Shown piece by piece: positions 1-7,684 of a DNA stretch of 31,252 nt. This stretch comes from UBA9732 sp963599445. Lineage in GTDB: Bacteria; Spirochaetota; Spirochaetia; Sphaerochaetales; Sphaerochaetaceae. How positions within the stretch are numbered: position 1 is the stretch's first letter; every line of letters begins with the position of its first letter. The position numbers were made by a program, and so were the translations under genes. The stretch is taken from the NCBI GenBank assembly GCA_963599445.1, contig CAVBWZ010000022.1:1-31252 (forward strand), given 5' to 3'. A model generated the notes under the pieces. It searched no databases, was not told where the DNA came from, and worked only from the letters and a program-made list of their open reading frames with translations.

Positions 1-1
1 C

Positions 2-2485
2 TCTTATTCTATCGTATATATAGCTAACGGAGCAGATGGTTCTGAAGATACAGCATTTAAGCAAGAAGATAAAGCTATCGCCATTGCCAATGCAGACAAA
101 TTGACAAGAAAAGGCTATGCCTTTGATAGCTGGAATACACAAGAAAATGGCAAAGGTAGAACATATAAAGCTGGCGAAGAGTACACTATGAATGCGAACC
201 TTAAGCTATATGCTCAGTGGCAAGCTGTTCCCTACACAATCTCTTATGATTTAAAAGGAGGAGTACTACAAACAGGCATATCCAATCCCTCAAAATACAC
301 AATAGAAACAGATACATTTATTCTAGAAAACCCTAAAAAAGGTGACTATGAGTTTTTGGGTTGGAAGATTAAAAATCAAGATAATAGCCAATCAAAAACG
401 GAATATGCTATTGAAAAGGGTACAATTGGAGATTTATACCTTGAGGCCGTTTGGAGCGAGAGTCCAAAAATAACTGTTACCTTCGATTCTAATGGAGAAG
501 ATGGCTCTGCACCAAATCCTATTGCTGTATACTTAGGAGAATCGTTTACTATTCCAAGTGGAGATAATTTCATCAAAGATGGCTACTTGTTCAAAGAATG
601 GAATACGGAACGGGATGGAAGTGGAACTACCTATAAGGAAGGCACTACAGTGGTAGCCACTAAACATCTAATACTCTATGCAATTTTAGAAAAAACGCCA
701 TTAGTATTCTCTTACATCGCTAATACCGATTCCTACTCAGTAAAATGTACCGATGCTAGCATCACTTCTTGTGTTGTACCTGCTCGATATAAAGGCAAGC
801 CAGTAACCACGATAGGTGATTATGCTTTCTGCTGTTGCTCCTCTCTCCAATCCATCACACTTCCTGCTAGCCTAACATCCATCGATGCTTTTGCTTTCTA
901 TAAATGCACATCACTTAAATCAATCACGATTCCAGATAGTGTCATCACCTTCAGTAACAGTGTATTTTGGGAATGTACAGCTCTCGAATCCATCATTCTT
1001 CCCAACTGTCTAACGGACATAAGTGCTGGAACATTCTACAAGTGTACTTCCATCCAATCAATAATTATCCCAGATAGCGTTACCTCCATCGGAGATAATG
1101 CATTCGGGTATTGCACATCTCTCAGAACCATCACCCTTTCCGAAGGCATAACCTCAATTGGTCTTTCAGCATTTGATTCATGCGACTCTCTTCAGTCCAT
1201 CACTCTTCCAAATGGACTTACAACCATTGGCAATTATGCTTTCAGAGGTTGTACAGCCCTCCAATCAATAACAATTCCTGAAGGCGTTACAACCATCGGC
1301 TCTGGAGAATTCCAGAATTGTTCAAATCTCAGTTTCATTAGCCTCCCCAATGGCATAACCTCCATAGGCCCCAATGCTTTTGCAGATTGCAACTCTCTCA
1401 AATCCATCATAATTCCTGAAGGTGTTACCTCTATCGATAAAGAGGTTTTCCAAAACTGCACATCCCTCACTTACCTCGCCATACCATCGACCATCACCAC
1501 AATTAACAACAGTGCATTCAAAGGTTGTAAAAATCTATCAATTGAGTTTTCAGAAGGAATGACAACAATTCCTGAAGAAGCTTTAAAAGGAGTAGTAGGT
1601 ATTGATTCTGTAACACTACCATCAACCATCACCACCATCGGAAAGGATGCTTTCGGAGATTGTGAAAACCTATCAGTAATATTTGCTGAAGGTATAGCAA
1701 CAATACCTGCAAATGCATTGTCTAATGCAAAAGGAGTTATTTCAGTAACAATCCCTTTAACAGTAAAAACTATCAGCGATTATGCGTTCTTCTATTGTAC
1801 TTCTCTAAAATCCATCACTCTTCCCGAACACTTAAACACTATAGGCAGTAGAGCATTCTACTCTTGCACCTCACTCCAGTCCATCAACATCCCTGATAGT
1901 CTGACAACTATAGAAGATTATGCTTTCTATGATTGCATCTCACTCCAATCCGTAACCCTTCCCGATGGTTTAACATCAATCGGTATTGAAGCTTTCTCTG
2001 GTTGCGACTCTCTTAAATCCATCACACTCTCAGAAGGTCTCACCGTCATCAGCAAAAATGCTTTCTCCGAATGTTCTTCTCTTGAAACTCTCACCCTACC
2101 ATCTTCCGTAACATCCATCGACTATGGTGCTTTCAATAAGTGCACATCTCTCACATCCATCACCCTCCCTAATGGACTAAAAAGCATCGGCAATTTCGCC
2201 TTCAGTAGTTGCATATCCCTCGAATCCATCACTCTACCTGACGGCCTTAAAACCATCGGAGAGAATGCTTTCAGTAGTTGCCGCTCTCTCGAATCCGCAA
2301 CCATTCCCGAAGGCATAACCTCCATAGGCTCTAATGCTTTTGAAGGTTGCAGCTTTCTAAAATCCATCATATATCAGGGAACAAAAGCGCAATGGGAAGC
2401 TATAGAAAAAGGAAATCTCTGGGACTATTCGACAGACAACTATACCATCCATTTTAAAGATGGAGATTCCCCCAAAGAGGTCTAA
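2..2485 (+). CDS. BspA-like leucine-rich-repeat surface protein, 5' truncated
   Basis: The reading frame is open from the window edge, so the start and any signal peptide lie upstream; 827 residues are visible. Three Listeria-Bacteroides (InlB B-type) repeats come first, near nt 2-220, 221-460 and 470-690. Each has a beta-rich start such as VTFDSNG and a GY.F..W core. They are followed by 23 near-identical 23-residue LRR_5 units with the pattern TSIG..AF..C.SL.SITLP.G(L/V/I). The C-terminal cap (IIYQGTKAQWEAI, then W...Y.IHF.DG) is typical of treponemal and Bacteroidetes BspA proteins, known as adhesins or host-protein binders. The LRR block is right-handed, repetitive and probably extracellular. 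Codon use is more AT-rich than in the genes after 3.6 kb. The family call is firm; the ligand is unknown. Confidence 0.9.
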   Translation, partial: SYSIVYIANGADGSEDTAFKQEDKAIAIANADKLTRKGYAFDSWNTQENGKGRTYKAGEEYTMNANLKLYAQWQAVPYTISYDLKGGVLQTGISNPSKYTIETDTFILENPKKGDYEFLGWKIKNQDNSQSKTEYAIEKGTIGDLYLEAVWSESPKITVTFDSNGEDGSAPNPIAVYLGESFTIPSGDNFIKDGYLFKEWNTERDGSGTTYKEGTTVVATKHLILYAILEKTPLVFSYIANTDSYSVKCTDASITSCVVPARYKGKPVTTIGDYAFCCCSSLQSITLPASLTSIDAFAFYKCTSLKSITIPDSVITFSNSVFWECTALESIILPNCLTDISAGTFYKCTSIQSIIIPDSVTSIGDNAFGYCTSLRTITLSEGITSIGLSAFDSCDSLQSITLPNGLTTIGNYAFRGCTALQSITIPEGVTTIGSGEFQNCSNLSFISLPNGITSIGPNAFADCNSLKSIIIPEGVTSIDKEVFQNCTSLTYLAIPSTITTINNSAFKGCKNLSIEFSEGMTTIPEEALKGVVGIDSVTLPSTITTIGKDAFGDCENLSVIFAEGIATIPANALSNAKGVISVTIPLTVKTISDYAFFYCTSLKSITLPEHLNTIGSRAFYSCTSLQSINIPDSLTTIEDYAFYDCISLQSVTLPDGLTSIGIEAFSGCDSLKSITLSEGLTVISKNAFSECSSLETLTLPSSVTSIDYGAFNKCTSLTSITLPNGLKSIGNFAFSSCISLESITLPDGLKTIGENAFSSCRSLESATIPEGITSIGSNAFEGCSFLKSIIYQGTKAQWEAIEKGNLWDYSTDNYTIHFKDGDSPKEV
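806..2388 (+). repeat. Coding array of 23 LRR_5 units, about 69 bp each
   Basis: Twenty-three consecutive units of about 23 residues (69 bp) follow the consensus TTIG..AF..C.SLQSITLP.GL. Units 11-14 diverge most: two lose a residue (KNLSIEFSEGM, ENLSVIFAEGI) and two replace the cysteine consensus (EEALKGVVGID, ANALSNAKGVI). This gives an A-B-A-B sub-pattern in the middle of the array. Identity between neighbouring units is high enough for recombination to change copy number. Confidence 0.85.
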
Positions 2486-2612
2486 TCCTTGAATTGTCAA
2501 ATCAAATGCAACAATTCCGAAAAAAGGAATCTTCTATCTAGGCTTTGGAATACTTGTTTTAGGTATGCATCCCACCTTACGCCTTTACAAGCTTAATGGT
2601 CTCTTCATATCG

Positions 2613-2726
2613 TATAAAGTATTGCACTCTTCAAGAAATATGAAAGTGCAATTTTTGCACATCAAAATAGGAATTAATGTGACATTTTTGCACAAATTGT
2701 TTGCTACAGATGTGCAAATCAAGTAT
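2613..2726 (+). promoter_or_regulatory. Operator array: four sites at exact 33-bp spacing
   Basis: A perfect inverted repeat GTGCAA-ttt-TTGCAC lies at 2646-2660. The same 15-bp frame recurs 33 bp downstream at 2679-2693 (GTGACA-ttt-TTGCAC). It recurs again as a left half-site GTGCAA at 2712-2717, and 33 bp upstream as a right half-site TTGCAC at 2622-2627. The last site overlaps the spacer and -10 of the promoter before the HTH-MNT gene. The phase of about three helical turns would put bound dimers on nearly the same DNA face. The likely ligand is the HTH domain of the gene that follows (inference). Confidence 0.65.
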
Positions 2727-2729
2727 AAT
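2701..2729 (+). promoter_or_regulatory. Sigma-70 promoter of the toxin-antitoxin operon
   Basis: TTGCTA (-35, 2701-2706), a 17-bp spacer and a consensus TATAAT (-10, 2724-2729). The expected start near 2736 leaves only about 5 nt before the ATG at 2741. No Shine-Dalgarno sequence is visible, so the transcript would be nearly leaderless. The -10 overlaps the fourth operator site, as expected for autorepression. Confidence 0.65.
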
Positions 2730-2740
2730 GCAGTTGAAAC

Positions 2741-3217
2741 ATGGAAAACAGACTCAAAAGCATTAGGGCAAAAAAAGGATTGACTCAAGAGCAAACAGCG
2801 AAAATACTAGGTGTAAGTAGACGTACATACATAAGATATGAAAACGGCGAAGCGTTGTTGCCTGAAATCAAGCTCAATTTCTTTTGTGACGTTTTGGAAA
2901 AGTACGGATTGATTGACGAAGAACACGGAGTTTTGACCGTTGGAAAAATCAAGGAAATCTGTACAAAAGTATTCAAAGACTATCAAGTGGAATTCTGCTA
3001 CATATTCGGATCATATGCAAAAAACAAAGCAACGGAAAAGAGCGATGTAGACCTACTCGTTTCGATGCCTGTCGATGGAATGAAGTTCTTTGAACTCGTA
3101 GAGGTTCTTAGAGAGCAACTTAGGAAGAAGGTAGACCTGTTGGACTTTTCCCAGCTGGAAGGCAATCCAACTCTTGTACATGAAATACTCAACGATGGGG
3201 TGAAGATCTATGGATAA
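2741..3217 (+). CDS. HTH-MNT fusion antitoxin (XRE domain plus minimal nucleotidyltransferase)
   Basis: The protein has 158 residues. Residues 4-56 form an XRE/Cro-type helix-turn-helix (LTQEQTAKILGVSRRTYIRYENG). Residues 68-158 form a minimal nucleotidyltransferase with a complete GSX10DXD motif (G90-S91, D102, D104). In characterised MntA-HepT systems the MNT protein neutralises the HEPN RNase by transferring AMP to a tyrosine in its RX4HXY motif; the downstream partner has that motif. The usual MntA antitoxin lacks an HTH, so this fusion would combine enzymatic neutralisation with operator binding in one chain. The start is set by the HTH. The gene overlaps the toxin gene by 8 bp (3210-3217). 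The domain call is firm; AMPylation here is inferred. Confidence 0.85.
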   Translation: MENRLKSIRAKKGLTQEQTAKILGVSRRTYIRYENGEALLPEIKLNFFCDVLEKYGLIDEEHGVLTVGKIKEICTKVFKDYQVEFCYIFGSYAKNKATEKSDVDLLVSMPVDGMKFFELVEVLREQLRKKVDLLDFSQLEGNPTLVHEILNDGVKIYG

Positions 3218-3560
3218 CACGAAAAGCGACAACTACTACCTTGAAAAGATAATATCGGATTTGAAATTCATAATCGAACAAACAGAAGGAAAAACCAAGG
3301 AAGAAATCGAAGAGAACGTGCTTCTAATAGATTCGATAATGTTCAGAATCATCCAAATTGCAGAGAACAACAGTCGCCTGTCAGAAGAATTCAAGATAAG
3401 GCATTCAGAAATTCCATGGATGGCAATCAAGGGGATGAGAAACAGAATCGTACACAACTATGGAGTAGTCAATATGTCAATCGTCTATGACACAGTGACA
3501 AAAGGAATTCCAGAGATGTACAGGAAACTGGTGAGCAACTGTCAAAACCCGACCAGATAG
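3210..3560 (+). CDS. hepT: HEPN-domain toxin RNase (HepT/DUF86 family)
   Basis: This is a 116-residue all-helical HEPN protein. The active-site motif RX4HXY is at R77-H82-Y84 (RNRIVHNY), and the upstream SEIPWMAIKGM segment is typical of DUF86/HepT. In the family the R and H form the composite RNase site at the dimer interface, and the tyrosine is the AMP acceptor used by MntA. The ATG overlaps the antitoxin stop (ATGGATAA), so translation is coupled. All three motif residues are intact, which suggests an active toxin. The gene converges on coaX with only about 30 bp between them, and no clear terminator is visible there. Confidence 0.87.
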   Translation: MDNTKSDNYYLEKIISDLKFIIEQTEGKTKEEIEENVLLIDSIMFRIIQIAENNSRLSEEFKIRHSEIPWMAIKGMRNRIVHNYGVVNMSIVYDTVTKGIPEMYRKLVSNCQNPTR

Positions 3561-3589
3561 GAAGAAGCAGAATCCTAGCAAACCAAAAA

Positions 3590-4339
3590 TCAACTGTTCA
3601 TCTCGCAGATGAGCCTTGCCCCCTCAAGGGTGTGGTTGATGTCCGCACGGTCGACATGGACGAAACCAGTGACATAGCGGGAAAAGCCGCCGGTGGCAAT
3701 CACTTTGACCTTAGTACCAAGTTCCTTCTCAATCTCCCCCACTATTGCGGTGATTTGGCCTGTAAAGCCATAGAGGACACCTGCGCGGATGGCATCTATG
3801 GTATTGAGGCCAAGCACGCTCTTTGGAAGATCCAAGCGAATCTCTGGAAGCTGTGCGGTATTCTCGAACAAAGCCTTGACGGATGTCATTATTCCAGGCC
3901 CAATCGTAACTCCAAGCACCCTACCCTCTGGAGATATGGTCTCCGTAGTGAAGGCGGTGCCAAAATCCGCCACGGTCACATAGTCGTTTGGATATACATG
4001 GTGGGCCGCAACGAGGTTGCAGATTATGTCGGCGCCAAGCTCGGCTGGAATCGTATCGTTGGCAAGTCCTGTATTCACAGTATTGTCCACAATCACAGGG
4101 TCTATGCCGCTTGCCTGCCTTACCTCATAGACGATGTTGTTAGTAAGAAGAGGAACAACGCTGCTGACAACAACCTTGTCGTATGAAAGGTCTGCGATGA
4201 CGTGTCTGAATTCGACTACAGCCGTTGGGCTTTTGGTCTTGACCCTTCTTTGCCCCAACCATCCACACACACCTTTTGAATCCTCTCCATAGAGGGCTGC
4301 TACAATGTTGGTGTTTCCAATATCAACTGCAAGGATCAT
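3590..4339 (-). CDS. coaX: Type III pantothenate kinase
   Basis: CoaX phosphorylates pantothenate in the first step of coenzyme A synthesis. The 249-residue length is normal for the family. The ASKHA-fold phosphate loop DIGNTN is at residues 6-11, the GAD motif (catalytic Asp) is in ELGADIICNL, and the second phosphate loop is DFGTAFT, followed by GVTIGPGI. The usual Arg after GAD is Ile here, a common variation. The ATG overlaps the stop of the upstream ABC-F gene (ATGA, 4336-4339), so the two are translationally coupled. The protein is cytosolic. Confidence 0.95.
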   Translation of the reverse strand: MILAVDIGNTNIVAALYGEDSKGVCGWLGQRRVKTKSPTAVVEFRHVIADLSYDKVVVSSVVPLLTNNIVYEVRQASGIDPVIVDNTVNTGLANDTIPAELGADIICNLVAAHHVYPNDYVTVADFGTAFTTETISPEGRVLGVTIGPGIMTSVKALFENTAQLPEIRLDLPKSVLGLNTIDAIRAGVLYGFTGQITAIVGEIEKELGTKVKVIATGGFSRYVTGFVHVDRADINHTLEGARLICEMNS

Positions 4340-5970
4340 AGCGCAACCGAGTTCTTTGAACCGTATTTCTCCATTCTCAAAGCCTTTATTGCAGGGTCTG
4401 AGATATAGTCGTCGAACTTCATGTAGCGGTCGATGACACCGCTTGGTGTGAACTCGACGATTCTATTCGCAATGGAGTCCACGAACTGGTGGTCATGAGA
4501 GTTGAACAGCACGACGCCCTTGAAGTCTATTAGACCGTTGTTAAGGCTCTGGATGGCCTCAAGGTCCAAATGGCTTGTAGGCTCATCGAATATGAGGCAG
4601 TTGGCGCCCTCAAGCATGAGCTTTGAAAGCACACAGCGCACCTTCTCACCTCCAGAGAGGACCTTGCAGCTCTTGAGCGCTTCGTCGCCGGAGAAGAGCA
4701 TCCTTCCAAGGAAGGACCTAATGTAGGTCTCGTCCGCATCCTCGACGAACTGGCTGAGCCACTCCGTTATGTTCAGATCCTCCTCGAAGAGGTAGTCGTT
4801 GTTCTTTGGAAAGTATCCCTGGGATGTAGTGACGCCCCAAAGGTACTCGCCGCTGTCAGGCTCCATTCGACCTGCTATGATTTCGAACAGGACGGTCTTT
4901 GCATAGTGGTTTGGACCAACGAATGCAATCTTGTCGCCGTTGTTCACAACCAGATTCAAGTGGTCGAGCACGACCTGTCCGTCTATGGTCTTCGTAAGGT
5001 CCTTTATCTCAAGGATGTTCTTGCCGCATTCGCGGTTTGGCTTGAAGGCAACGTATGGGAAGCGACGGCTGGACGGCTGGATGTCGTCGATTGTAAGCTT
5101 GTCTATGAGCTTCTTGCGGCTTGTGGCCTGACGGGCCTTTGCAACGTTGCTCGAGAACCTTTGGATGAACTCCTTGAGCTCCGCTATCTTCTCCTCCCTA
5201 CGCTTCTTCTCGTCCTTCATCTGCTTTGCTACAAGCTGGCTGGACATATACCAGAAATCGTAGTTTCCAACATAGAGCTGGATTCTACCAAAGTCGATGT
5301 CCGCTATATGGGTACAGACGGTATTGAGGAAGTGTCTGTCGTGGGACACGACTATGACTGTGTTGTTGAACTCGCTCAAGAAATCCTCAAGCCAATGTAT
5401 GGACTCAAGGTCCAGGTGGTTGGTAGGCTCGTCCAAAAGCAGAATATCAGGGTTTCCGAAAAGCGCTTGGGCAAGGAGGACGCGAACCTTTATGTTGTCC
5501 TCTATGTCCCCCATCATCTTGTCGTGCATTGAAACAGGTATCCCAAGACCGTCCAGGAGCACACCGGCATCGGCCTCAGCCTCCCAACCTCCAAGCTCCG
5601 CGAACTCGCTCTCAAGCTCGGCGGCCCTTATGCCATCGGCCTCAGTGAAGTCCTCCTTCTGGTAGATGGTATCGCGTTCCTTCATGGTGTCGTAGAGCTT
5701 CTTGTAGCCCATGATTACGGTGTCCAAGACGGAATAGGAGTTGAAGGCGAAGTGATCCTGTCTGAGTACGGCCATGCGCTGACCCGGGGTGATGATGATT
5801 TCGCCGGTATCGGGCTCGATCTCTCCGCTGAGGATTTTGAGGAAGGTGGACTTCCCTGCCCCGTTTGCGCCTATGATGCCGTAGCAGTTGCCGGGCGTGA
5901 ACTTGATGTTCACGTTCTTGAAGAGCACTTGCGTTCCGTATGAGAGGGAAATATCGCTTGCGGTAATCAT
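4336..5970 (-). CDS. ABC-F family ATPase (YkpA/YbiT-like ribosome-associated type)
   Basis: The protein has 544 residues and two ATP-binding cassettes with no membrane segments. Cassette 1 has Walker A GANGAGKST and Walker B LLLDEPTNHLD, with SHDRHF as the switch His. Its signature is degenerate (GDIEDNIKVRVLLAQ), as in YkpA/YbiT relatives. Cassette 2 has signature LSGGEKVRCVLSK and Walker B LIFDEPTSHLD. Its Walker A reads GPNHYAKT, with Ala for the usual Gly before Lys. The inter-domain linker is basic, as expected for ABC-F proteins, which act at the ribosomal E site in translation or in antibiotic protection. An AAGGAG lies 9 nt before the ATG. Upstream, AGTACATAAA is repeated 11 bp apart (6038-6058). 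Which ABC-F subfamily role applies is not certain. Confidence 0.9.
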   Translation of the reverse strand: MITASDISLSYGTQVLFKNVNIKFTPGNCYGIIGANGAGKSTFLKILSGEIEPDTGEIIITPGQRMAVLRQDHFAFNSYSVLDTVIMGYKKLYDTMKERDTIYQKEDFTEADGIRAAELESEFAELGGWEAEADAGVLLDGLGIPVSMHDKMMGDIEDNIKVRVLLAQALFGNPDILLLDEPTNHLDLESIHWLEDFLSEFNNTVIVVSHDRHFLNTVCTHIADIDFGRIQLYVGNYDFWYMSSQLVAKQMKDEKKRREEKIAELKEFIQRFSSNVAKARQATSRKKLIDKLTIDDIQPSSRRFPYVAFKPNRECGKNILEIKDLTKTIDGQVVLDHLNLVVNNGDKIAFVGPNHYAKTVLFEIIAGRMEPDSGEYLWGVTTSQGYFPKNNDYLFEEDLNITEWLSQFVEDADETYIRSFLGRMLFSGDEALKSCKVLSGGEKVRCVLSKLMLEGANCLIFDEPTSHLDLEAIQSLNNGLIDFKGVVLFNSHDHQFVDSIANRIVEFTPSGVIDRYMKFDDYISDPAIKALRMEKYGSKNSVAL

Positions 5971-6055
5971 TCCTTGGGTCTCCTTGATGGCCTTATGCCA
6001 GCCTGCAGGTCAGTCATACAGCCTGCGTCCTACGAAAAGTACATAAATAGTACAT

Positions 6056-6088
6056 AAAAAAAGGCAACCTCTCAAGTCAAGGCTGCCT
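6056..6088 (-). terminator. Rho-independent terminator after tRNA-Gln/tRNA-Glu
   Basis: Read on the minus strand, a 9-bp stem AGGCAGCCT / AGGTTGCCT (one G-U pair) with a 9-nt loop is followed by seven T. It lies immediately 3' of tRNA-Glu. Confidence 0.85.
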
Positions 6089-6094
6089 ATCCTT

Positions 6095-6166
6095 TAGTTC
6101 CAAGGGGAATCGAACCCCTGTTTAGAGACTGAGAATCTCCCGTCCTAACCCCTAGACGATGGAACC
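6095..6166 (-). tRNA. tRNA-Glu (anticodon CTC)
   Basis: This is a 72-nt cloverleaf. The acceptor stem GGTTCCA pairs with TGGAACT (first pair G-U), with discriminator A. The anticodon stem-loop GGAGA-TTCTCAG-TCTCT gives anticodon CUC (codon GAG). The T arm is AGGGG-TTCGATT-CCCCT. The 3' CCA is not encoded. The gene is cotranscribed after tRNA-Gln, 14 nt downstream of it. Confidence 0.93.
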
Positions 6167-6180
6167 GCTCTTATCCGGAA

Positions 6181-6251
6181 CTGGGATGGAGGGATTCGAA
6201 CCCCCAAAGGCAGAACCAGAATCTGCAGTGTTACCATTACACTACATCCCA
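6181..6251 (-). tRNA. tRNA-Gln (anticodon CTG)
   Basis: This is a 71-nt cloverleaf. The acceptor stem TGGGATG pairs with CATCCCA, with a U1-A72 pair and discriminator G73, both known Gln identity features. The anticodon stem-loop GCAGA-TTCTGGT-TCTGC gives CUG (codon CAG). The T arm contains TTCGAAT. CCA is not encoded. It is the first gene of the two-tRNA unit. Confidence 0.93.
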
Positions 6252-6266
6252 AAATCGAACAAATGG

Positions 6267-6296
6267 AGAATACATGAAAACCGTTTTATATGTCAA
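6267..6296 (-). promoter_or_regulatory. Promoter of the tRNA-Gln/tRNA-Glu unit
   Basis: On the minus strand, a consensus TTGACA (6296-6291), an 18-bp spacer and TATTCT (6272-6267). The start would fall near 6260, about 9 nt before mature tRNA-Gln. Confidence 0.65.
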
Positions 6297-6344
6297 TAAG
6301 CTTTTTCCAAATGTTCGCTATTTGTCGTTATGGCCTTTCAATCT

Positions 6345-7355
6345 TCACGATTTCTTGAAGGCGCTCACCCTTGCGCTGGCCGTAAGGTCGTAGCCGCTCG
6401 TGATGCCGTCTGCGATGTAGCGGTAGCCCAACCCTGCAACCATGGCCCCGTTGTCCGTGCACAGCTTGAGACTTGGGAACGACACTTCAAAGCCCTTTTC
6501 TTCCAAAGCCTTGAGGGAGCTTCTTACAAGCGAGTTGGCCGCAACGCCTCCTCCAGCCGATATCCTTGTGAGCCCAGTATCCTCCAAGGCCTTCTCCACC
6601 CTCTTCATGAGCATACCAACAGCCACCCGCTGGAAACTTGCGGCGATGTTCTCAGGCGTCGCCTCCTTGCCGGTTGAGAATATCTCAAGCTGGTTTATGA
6701 CAGCGGTCTTGAGCCCTGAATACGAAATGTCGTATGGATGGTAGCCCTTGCCTATCTTTGGACTTGTGAACTTGAAGGCGTAGGGGTCGCCTTTCTGCGA
6801 AAGCTTGTCTATCATCACACCGCCTGGGTATCCAAGGCCATAGTGTTTTGCAACCTTGTCGAAAGCCTCTCCAATGGCATCGTCTATGGTAGTGCCAAGG
6901 ACCTCCACGCTGTCATAGCTGTCCACACGGCAAATGACGGTGTGGCCACCTGAAAGAAGGACTCCAAGATACGGGTACTCAAGCGGATGCTCTATCTGCG
7001 GAGCATAGAGGTGCGCCCTTATGTGGTCTATTCCAATGAAAGGAACCTTGAGCACACTGGCCATTCCCTTAGCAAAGTTGAGACCAACAAGAAGAGACCC
7101 CAAAAGCCCAGGCCTTGAAGTGGCTGCAATGGCGTCTATGTCATCTACGGTCATACCCGCCTGCATGAGTGCAGCGTTGACGACCTGCGAGATCCACTCG
7201 GTGTGGAGCCTTGAAGCAAGTTCAGGAACAACGCCATCGAATGGTCTGTGAAGCTCAATCTGCGTCGCTATGACATTGGAAAGGATGTTCCTTCCATCCT
7301 CAACGACTGCGGCGGAGCATTCGTCACATGAGGTTTCGATTCCAAGAACCTTCAT
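6345..7355 (-). CDS. tsaD: tRNA N6-adenosine threonylcarbamoyltransferase
   Basis: TsaD transfers the threonylcarbamoyl group to A37 of ANN-decoding tRNAs (t6A), working with TsaB, TsaE and TsaC. The protein has 336 residues. It opens with the ASKHA phosphate loop (LGIETSCDE), has metal-binding His111 and His115 in DHIRAH, SGGHT in the middle, and a C-terminal CTDNGAMVAGLG metal/phosphate motif. The length is standard. The ATG overlaps the stop of the upstream small gene by 4 nt (7352-7355). The neighbouring tRNA genes are separately transcribed. The call is secure. Confidence 0.97.
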   Translation of the reverse strand: MKVLGIETSCDECSAAVVEDGRNILSNVIATQIELHRPFDGVVPELASRLHTEWISQVVNAALMQAGMTVDDIDAIAATSRPGLLGSLLVGLNFAKGMASVLKVPFIGIDHIRAHLYAPQIEHPLEYPYLGVLLSGGHTVICRVDSYDSVEVLGTTIDDAIGEAFDKVAKHYGLGYPGGVMIDKLSQKGDPYAFKFTSPKIGKGYHPYDISYSGLKTAVINQLEIFSTGKEATPENIAASFQRVAVGMLMKRVEKALEDTGLTRISAGGGVAANSLVRSSLKALEEKGFEVSFPSLKLCTDNGAMVAGLGYRYIADGITSGYDLTASARVSAFKKS

Positions 7356-7618
7356 AGAGCATCATCCCCGTCCAAGTCTTCCATTCCGTCCAGAAAGTCG
7401 TCCTCATCCTCTTCATCGTCCATTGGGACAGGAGAGAACTTTCCTGCAAAGAACATGTCTATGAGCCTCTGTTGTCCTGCCTGAGGCGCAGCGTCGTCTA
7501 TATAGGAGACAAGCTCCTTTGAAAGAGGAATTCCATAGACCTTGGCCCCACGCTTGGTGGAAGGTTTCCTGGCCATGAAGAAATCCTCGGAATTAGGCAC
7601 AATCATGATTTTGTTCAT
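7352..7618 (-). CDS. Small acidic-tailed protein of unknown function, coupled to tsaD
   Basis: The protein has up to 88 residues: a basic segment near residues 15-26 (ARKPSTKRGAK), a mixed middle, and a strongly acidic C-terminal tail after residue 66 (DDEEDEDDF). No family is recognised and no membrane segment is visible. Two starts compete. Met1 at 7618 lies 6 nt after a -10 box and has no Shine-Dalgarno, so it would be leaderless. Met15 at 7576 has GAGGA 7 nt upstream and gives 74 residues. The stop overlaps the tsaD start (ATGA), so it may help translation of TsaD. It is likely real because of this coupling and a promoter directly ahead. Confidence 0.7.
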   Translation of the reverse strand: MNKIMIVPNSEDFFMARKPSTKRGAKVYGIPLSKELVSYIDDAAPQAGQQRLIDMFFAGKFSPVPMDDEEDEDDFLDGMEDLDGDDAL

Positions 7619-7624
7619 GGCTAT

Positions 7625-7653
7625 AAATTACATTTACCGTTTCAAATAGTCAA
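7625..7653 (-). promoter_or_regulatory. Probable promoter of the small gene plus tsaD
   Basis: On the minus strand, TTGACT (7653-7648), a 17-bp spacer and TAATTT (7630-7625). The -10 is weak (3/6). The start would coincide with the first ATG at 7618. Confidence 0.45.
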
Positions 7654-7684
7654 CAAGAGCTGATTGGTATCATGGCAATGGAAA

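Noticed and set aside
2489..2519. GAATTGT / ACAATTC hairpin as terminator of the BspA gene
   Set aside because: The 7-bp stem is AT-rich with a 13-nt loop and is not followed by a T run, so the evidence is too weak for a terminator call.
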